Assembly: GCA_947090235.1 (NCBI GenBank)
Contig: CAMUNJ010000028.1
Location: forward strand, 1-9,261
Length of the DNA: 9,261 nt
Origin: an uncultured Bacillota bacterium
Lineage (GTDB): Bacteria > Bacillota > Clostridia > Christensenellales > UBA1242
Reading direction: 5' to 3'
Shown here in pieces: positions 6,386 to 9,261 of the stretch (its first letter is position 1; the number at the start of each line of letters is the position of its first letter). Below the pieces are notes generated by a model. It did not search any database. It was not told the DNA's origin and saw only the letters and a program-made list of their open reading frames with translations. Made by a program: the position numbers and the translations under genes.

Positions 6386-6413
6386 ATTATATCATAGTGA
6401 CTAAATAATTCAA
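6386..6413 (-). promoter_or_regulatory. Promoter of the SDR-synthase operon
   Basis: On the minus strand, TTGAAT (6413-6408) lies 16 bases upstream of a perfect TATAAT (6391-6386). The SDR start codon is 22 bases after the -10, with GAGG between them. Confidence 0.7.
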
Positions 6414-6444
6414 AATAATTTAAACAAATTTTTAAAATTTTACA

Positions 6445-6489
6445 AAAAATCGCTATATGCCCTTATTTTAATGACATATAGCATTTTTT
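6445..6489. terminator. Second hairpin related to the adjacent terminator
   Basis: GCTATATG (6452-6459) pairs perfectly with CATATAGC (6475-6482) around a 15-base loop. A/T tracts flank it on both sides (6445-6449 with 6485-6489). T-runs follow the stem on either strand, so it could act as a bidirectional or backup terminator. Its sequence parallels the hairpin at 6525-6567, including AAAATCGCTATA and CCCTT, suggesting a duplication. It lies upstream of the SDR promoter. Confidence 0.5.
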
Positions 6490-6524
6490 ATTTTTAAAAA
6501 CCAGAATGTAATATTTAGCATTAT

Positions 6525-6567
6525 AAAATCGCTATACCCTTTTATCCTAAAGGTTTATAGCGATTTT
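6525..6567 (-). terminator. Intrinsic terminator of the zinc-ribbon/YjbR unit
   Basis: A perfect 12-base outer stem (6525-6536 with 6556-6567), then a small internal loop, then an inner stem CCTTT/AAAGG (6538-6542 with 6549-6553). The T-tract is GATTTT at the end of the stem. The YjbR-family gene's stop codon (6567-6569) overlaps the base of the stem. Confidence 0.72.
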
Positions 6568-6947
6568 TATCTGTAACTTTGTTTATTTTTATTTTTTGTA
6601 TTTAAAAACGACATTTCAATAAGTTCTTTAACAAGTTGAATAGACACTGTTCCGTCAAGCAGTATGCTAAGCCAATGCTGTTTATTCATGTGATAACCTG
6701 GAAAAACTCCCTCCGTCATTCTTAGTGAGCCATTTATTGCGGGGTCACCTTTAACATTTAAAACATCAACTTTCCCCTCATCTTGCAAGCCAAGTTGATT
6801 TCGATTTATAGCAATAACTACTGCAAACCACTTACGATTTTCTCTTTGTCTAAAAATAGCATACTCAGGAAATTTCTCCCATAAATACTCTGGCTCACAG
6901 CCATATTCTTCTCGAATATAATTTATAATTTTTTCTTTTGTAATCAT
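6567..6947 (-). CDS. MmcQ/YjbR-family protein
   Basis: A protein of 126 residues, a full-length match for the MmcQ/YjbR family, which has a CyaY-like fold and is loosely annotated as DNA-binding; its cellular role is not established. Diagnostic segments are EPEYLWEKFPEYAIFRQREN (18-37), KWFAVV (39-44), GDPAINGSLR (67-76), VFPGYHMNKQHWLSILLDG (81-99) and the C-terminal LVKELIEMSF (105-114). The tail ends in a polar Asn/Lys stretch. The ATG at 6947 has AAAGG five bases upstream. It starts nine bases after the stop of the cysteine-repeat gene, so it is translated from the same transcript. It is the last gene of the unit and ends in a terminator that overlaps its stop codon. Confidence 0.9.
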   Translation of the reverse strand: MITKEKIINYIREEYGCEPEYLWEKFPEYAIFRQRENRKWFAVVIAINRNQLGLQDEGKVDVLNVKGDPAINGSLRMTEGVFPGYHMNKQHWLSILLDGTVSIQLVKELIEMSFLNTKNKNKQSYR

Positions 6948-6956
6948 ATCAACCTT

Positions 6957-7679
6957 TTAGAACTCAATAGAGTCGACTATAGTTTTACAAATATTGTCTA
7001 AAGTTTGATCTATAACTGTATTGGACTTATCCTTATTTTCTTTATTTATAGAAGGCAAACTTTCTGCTTGAGCAACATCTTCAACCATGCCAACTTCTTT
7101 GATTTTCAATTCTTGAGAATTTAAAATACTTTGCTGTTCACACTCTTCACAGTTTTCACAGTTTTCACAATTCTCGCAATCTAAAGCAGCATTTTGCAAA
7201 ACTTCACGAATTTCAAACTCTTCCTCTCCTACTGGCAAAGATGACATATAGTCGTAAAGTTTATCCATATTGCGAGGAACATCTACATAAAAGCATCTGC
7301 CATCATATACTCCGCCATTTCCACGAACTACATTAAAGCCATACATATCTTTGGTTAAATTTATCAATAATTCATCAAAAGGAAGATCATTAACAGATAA
7401 CGTTTCGTCAAAAACAAATCTAATCCAAATCCCTTCTTGAATTGCCTCCATTGTTTTATCATGTATGCTTACACCAAAGGCAGGCATAGGTCTACAGTCT
7501 TTTAACAACTCGGAAAAAATATCATCAAAATTTTGTAAATCATCTTCTGTCATTATTATTTCATGACCATTATTATACGCTCCAAACATAACTTCCTCAC
7601 TCAATTTTTCTGGCATAGAACAGACCTGAGAAGTAAACATCATTGCAATAGCAGTAAAAATGAATAATAATTTTAACAT
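6957..7679 (-). CDS. Unrecognised protein with CxxC tandem repeat and N-terminal signal
   Basis: A protein of 240 residues from no family I recognise. Residues 1-19 are hydrophobic after a lysine and look like a signal peptide or membrane anchor. C20 follows SQV, which is a poor lipobox, so a lipoprotein is unlikely. The body (30-160) is mixed, with several aromatic and acidic residues, and could be a folded domain. At 167-181 lies DCENCENCENCEECE: five cysteines at 168, 171, 174, 177 and 180, exactly three apart, each followed by Glu. Such a run could bind metal or form disulfides. The remaining third (182-240) is polar and acidic, ending in a short hydrophobic stretch. The ATG at 7679 has AGAGG six bases upstream, within a small hairpin. 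It follows the zinc-ribbon gene by 47 bases without an intervening terminator and precedes the YjbR gene by nine. Confidence 0.8.
   Translation of the reverse strand: MLKLLFIFTAIAMMFTSQVCSMPEKLSEEVMFGAYNNGHEIIMTEDDLQNFDDIFSELLKDCRPMPAFGVSIHDKTMEAIQEGIWIRFVFDETLSVNDLPFDELLINLTKDMYGFNVVRGNGGVYDGRCFYVDVPRNMDKLYDYMSSLPVGEEEFEIREVLQNAALDCENCENCENCEECEQQSILNSQELKIKEVGMVEDVAQAESLPSINKENKDKSNTVIDQTLDNICKTIVDSIEF
7141..7179 (-). repeat. Nine-base tandem repeat encoding Cys-Glu-Asn
   Basis: Two exact copies of a nine-base unit (7149-7157 and 7158-7166) and a third diverged copy (7167-7175). On the coding strand these read as GAA-AAC-TGT twice plus GAG-AAT-TGT. The differences in the third copy are all synonymous, so the repeat is kept at protein level. 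A fourth partial unit, GAA-GAG-TGT, adds the last cysteine. Confidence 0.75.
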
Positions 7680-7680
7680 T

Positions 7681-7706
7681 TCACACCTCTATAAGGTAGT
7701 GTGTGA
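7681..7706 (-). promoter_or_regulatory. Small hairpin covering the RBS of the CxxC gene
   Basis: TCACAC (7706-7701, minus strand) can pair with GTGTGA (7686-7681) directly before the ATG. An alternative inner pairing, ACCT with AGGT, covers the AGAGG ribosome binding site (7690-7686). Either fold would dampen translation. The stem is short and may be fortuitous. Confidence 0.3.
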
Positions 7707-7726
7707 TATGGTTTTGCTTTTATACA

Positions 7727-8014
7727 CTATTTTTTACGATTTTTTCTCATTGCGTCAGACAGAAAATGTTCATCAACAACATTGCCCAACAAATTCACTA
7801 CAAATTTATGATAAGTTTTTCTATAAAAACTTTTACATTTAGGATTCATACATACAAGTCGAGGTCTTCTGACTAAATAAACACTTTGATAGACACTATT
7901 CCACGCTTGTTCACTACTCATTCCATCAAACCCTATTGAAGATTCTGGCACTAATTGCTTCCCGCAATCTGGACACCTTTTTCCTTTAGCCAAGATACCA
8001 GCAAAAAAATCCAT
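7727..8014 (-). CDS. Small zinc-ribbon protein
   Basis: A protein of 95 residues with two cysteine pairs, CPDC (C14, C17) and CMNPKC (C55, C60), separated by 37 residues. This is the arrangement of a four-cysteine zinc ribbon. The stretch between the pairs (SIGFDGMSSEQAWNSVYQSV) is not a recognisable enzyme domain. The C-terminus is basic (RKNRKK), compatible with nucleic-acid binding, but no specific function can be given. It is probably cytoplasmic: no signal peptide or membrane segment is visible. The ATG at 8014 has GGAG seven bases upstream; an ATG at 8029 is out of frame. A good promoter lies just upstream, making this the first gene of a unit with the CxxC-repeat protein and the YjbR-family protein. 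Confidence 0.85.
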   Translation of the reverse strand: MDFFAGILAKGKRCPDCGKQLVPESSIGFDGMSSEQAWNSVYQSVYLVRRPRLVCMNPKCKSFYRKTYHKFVVNLLGNVVDEHFLSDAMRKNRKK

Positions 8015-8035
8015 AGTTTTTCTCCTTCATGTTTT

Positions 8036-8064
8036 ATTTTAACACAAAACTACAAATTTATCAA
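8036..8064 (-). promoter_or_regulatory. Promoter of the zinc-ribbon/CxxC/YjbR unit
   Basis: On the minus strand, TTGATA (8064-8059) is 17 bases upstream of TAAAAT (8041-8036); each box is one or two mismatches from consensus. It sits between the terminator of the upstream gene and the ATG at 8014. No other good promoter is seen before the two downstream genes. Confidence 0.7.
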
Positions 8065-8074
8065 ATATATTAAA

Positions 8075-8102
8075 TAAAAAAGAGGAAGATTAATTTTCTT
8101 CC
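8075..8102 (-). terminator. Intrinsic terminator of the beta-propeller gene
   Basis: GGAAGA (8102-8097, minus strand) pairs with TCTTCC (8089-8084) around a seven-base loop, followed by TCTTTTTTATTT. The gene's stop codon (8090-8092) lies inside the loop. Confidence 0.78.
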
Positions 8103-9261
8103 ACTTTTTTAGGTTTTCTAGTTTCAAGAGTTTTTCCTATCAATTGATATTCTCCGCCACCCTTTGCAATACGATACATATAATAGTTGTCATCTTTATC
8201 TTCTTCACTATTTTCTTCGTCATCGCCTTCAAGTTCTACATCTTCAAGCTTTGCAAAGAAATATAAATAATTTCCATCAAAGCCATATTGACCAGATTGC
8301 AAATCTGTCATAGTGACAATCATTTGAGATTCCACATTTCCGCTTTCATGATTTGGCAAAACAGAAATTCTTGAAATTGTTGTTGAATTTGAATAATAAA
8401 CATACTCTTCATCAACAAACAAAATATCTGTATAATCACTAGATTTGAGCAAAGCAGTTGGAGTTGACGCCCCCTTTCTTACATACATAAGATTTTTGCT
8501 TGAGCCACCTACATAAAGATACCCCTCATCCGCTCCATCTTTGATTAATTTAAGACCTGAAATAGAATTGTTGTAAACAAATATTTTTTGACCATTATCA
8601 AACAATTCATCTTTTTCAATTTCTTCAACATTTCTAATATATGTGCAAAGTGAATTCTCACTAGATGTATAGAAAACATCATCTCTAACCTTATCTACAA
8701 GACTGATTGTCTTTCCGTTATTGTTGTAATTTTGCTTATTTTCGCCAGAATAATCAATCCCATAAACTAAAGTTTGAGTTTGAGTATTAACTTCTTCATT
8801 AGTTGTATACAAAACCTTATCTAAATTACCATCTTTCTTAACATCTGCAAAAACAGCACTCAAAACTTTGTCCGCAATAACTTTTGCCTTACCAACACTG
8901 TTGCCAAGCTTTATAGAAATAACTTGACCTGAAAATTTAGATTCCTCTTTATAAGCACCTGTATAACAAATCCAATAATAACCATTTTGTTCATCGCCAA
9001 CAGGAGCAAATTTGCCACTTGTAAAATATTCAGTAGTGTAAAGTTCCTTAAGTCCATCACCATTGAGTTTACATCTCCAAAGAGTTACAAGAGAAAAGTT
9101 ATTTTCAAGAGAACTATTTTGGTGAGTGTTCATTGATGTAAAATAAATATAATCTCCGAGTACAAACATATCTTGATTTTGGAAACCTGTCACTTTCCCT
9201 GCAACCTTTTCCACCAAACTTGGGCTAAAATCTTTTCCTTCCGCTTTAACATTGCTATTGT
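8090..9261 (-). CDS. DUF5050-like beta-propeller protein, 5' end outside window
   Basis: The frame is open to the right edge; 389 residues are visible. The TTG at 9217 is simply an internal leucine codon: the frame runs on upstream as NSNVKAEGKDFSPSLVEK, with no ATG or ribosome binding site, so the N-terminus is missing. Short strand-rich repeats recur, each with a Tyr-rich hydrophobic core: GDYIYFTSMN, GYYWICYTG, DDVFYTSS, GYLYVGGSS, EYVYYSNS and NYLYFFAK. LWRCKLNGDGLKEL fits the DUF5050-type pattern. This is the signature of a beta-propeller such as is often found on surface lipoproteins or secreted proteins of Clostridia. A very acidic insert (about EGDDEENSEEDKDD) interrupts the last repeat. 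The chain ends in a basic tail. No catalytic motif is seen; the likely role is binding or structural outside the cell, but the missing N-terminus would decide whether it is a lipoprotein. Confidence 0.75.
   Translation of the reverse strand, partial: NSNVKAEGKDFSPSLVEKVAGKVTGFQNQDMFVLGDYIYFTSMNTHQNSSLENNFSLVTLWRCKLNGDGLKELYTTEYFTSGKFAPVGDEQNGYYWICYTGAYKEESKFSGQVISIKLGNSVGKAKVIADKVLSAVFADVKKDGNLDKVLYTTNEEVNTQTQTLVYGIDYSGENKQNYNNNGKTISLVDKVRDDVFYTSSENSLCTYIRNVEEIEKDELFDNGQKIFVYNNSISGLKLIKDGADEGYLYVGGSSKNLMYVRKGASTPTALLKSSDYTDILFVDEEYVYYSNSTTISRISVLPNHESGNVESQMIVTMTDLQSGQYGFDGNYLYFFAKLEDVELEGDDEENSEEDKDDNYYMYRIAKGGGEYQLIGKTLETRKPKKVEEN

Noticed and set aside
7141..7179. CRISPR or other spaced repeat array
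   Set aside because: The repeat is a short in-frame coding tandem without spacers.
9215..9217. TTG at 9217 as the start of the beta-propeller gene
   Set aside because: The frame stays open and protein-like to the window edge, and no ribosome binding site precedes the TTG; the gene is truncated by the window.

Overview
The window is AT-rich (roughly one-third GC by eye) and looks like a chromosomal segment of a low-GC, endospore-forming-type Bacillota, most likely a Clostridia relative. The reasons are strong GGAGG-type ribosome binding sites, consensus TTGACA/TATAAT promoters, many intrinsic terminators with T-runs, and a SpoIIP-like cell-wall hydrolase. Every gene but one small candidate lies on the minus strand. 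No rRNA, tRNA, CRISPR array or insertion sequence is visible, and no gap between genes exceeds about 205 bases.

Layout from left to right. (1) 1-1124: a SpoIIP-like secreted hydrolase, cut by the left edge. (2) 1313-1864: a four-helix membrane protein with its own consensus promoter and a terminator. (3) 1978-3750: an MsbA-type half-size ABC exporter. The spacer of its promoter contains a run of nine C/G, which is a candidate phase-variation switch. (4) 3882-4097: a small XRE-family repressor with two matching palindromic operator-like sites upstream. A candidate 39-residue gene (4232-4351) is divergent from it on the plus strand. (5) 6363-4352: a two-gene operon, a short-chain dehydrogenase/reductase followed by an alpha-oxoamine synthase that reads most like bacterial serine palmitoyltransferase. 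Together they match the first two steps of sphingoid-base synthesis. (6) 6445-6569: two related hairpins; the right one is the terminator of the next unit. (7) 8014-6567: an apparent three-gene unit of a zinc-ribbon protein, an unrecognised protein with five cysteines spaced exactly every three residues, and an MmcQ/YjbR-family protein. (8) 8090-9261: a DUF5050-like beta-propeller protein missing its N-terminus at the right edge.

The most notable points are the possible sphingolipid-base operon in a Bacillota-like genome, the homopolymer in the exporter promoter, and the 39-codon gene whose coding sequence contains the terminator of the opposing operon and whose stop codon directly abuts that operon's last stop codon. 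Functional links between the exporter and the lipid genes are speculation.
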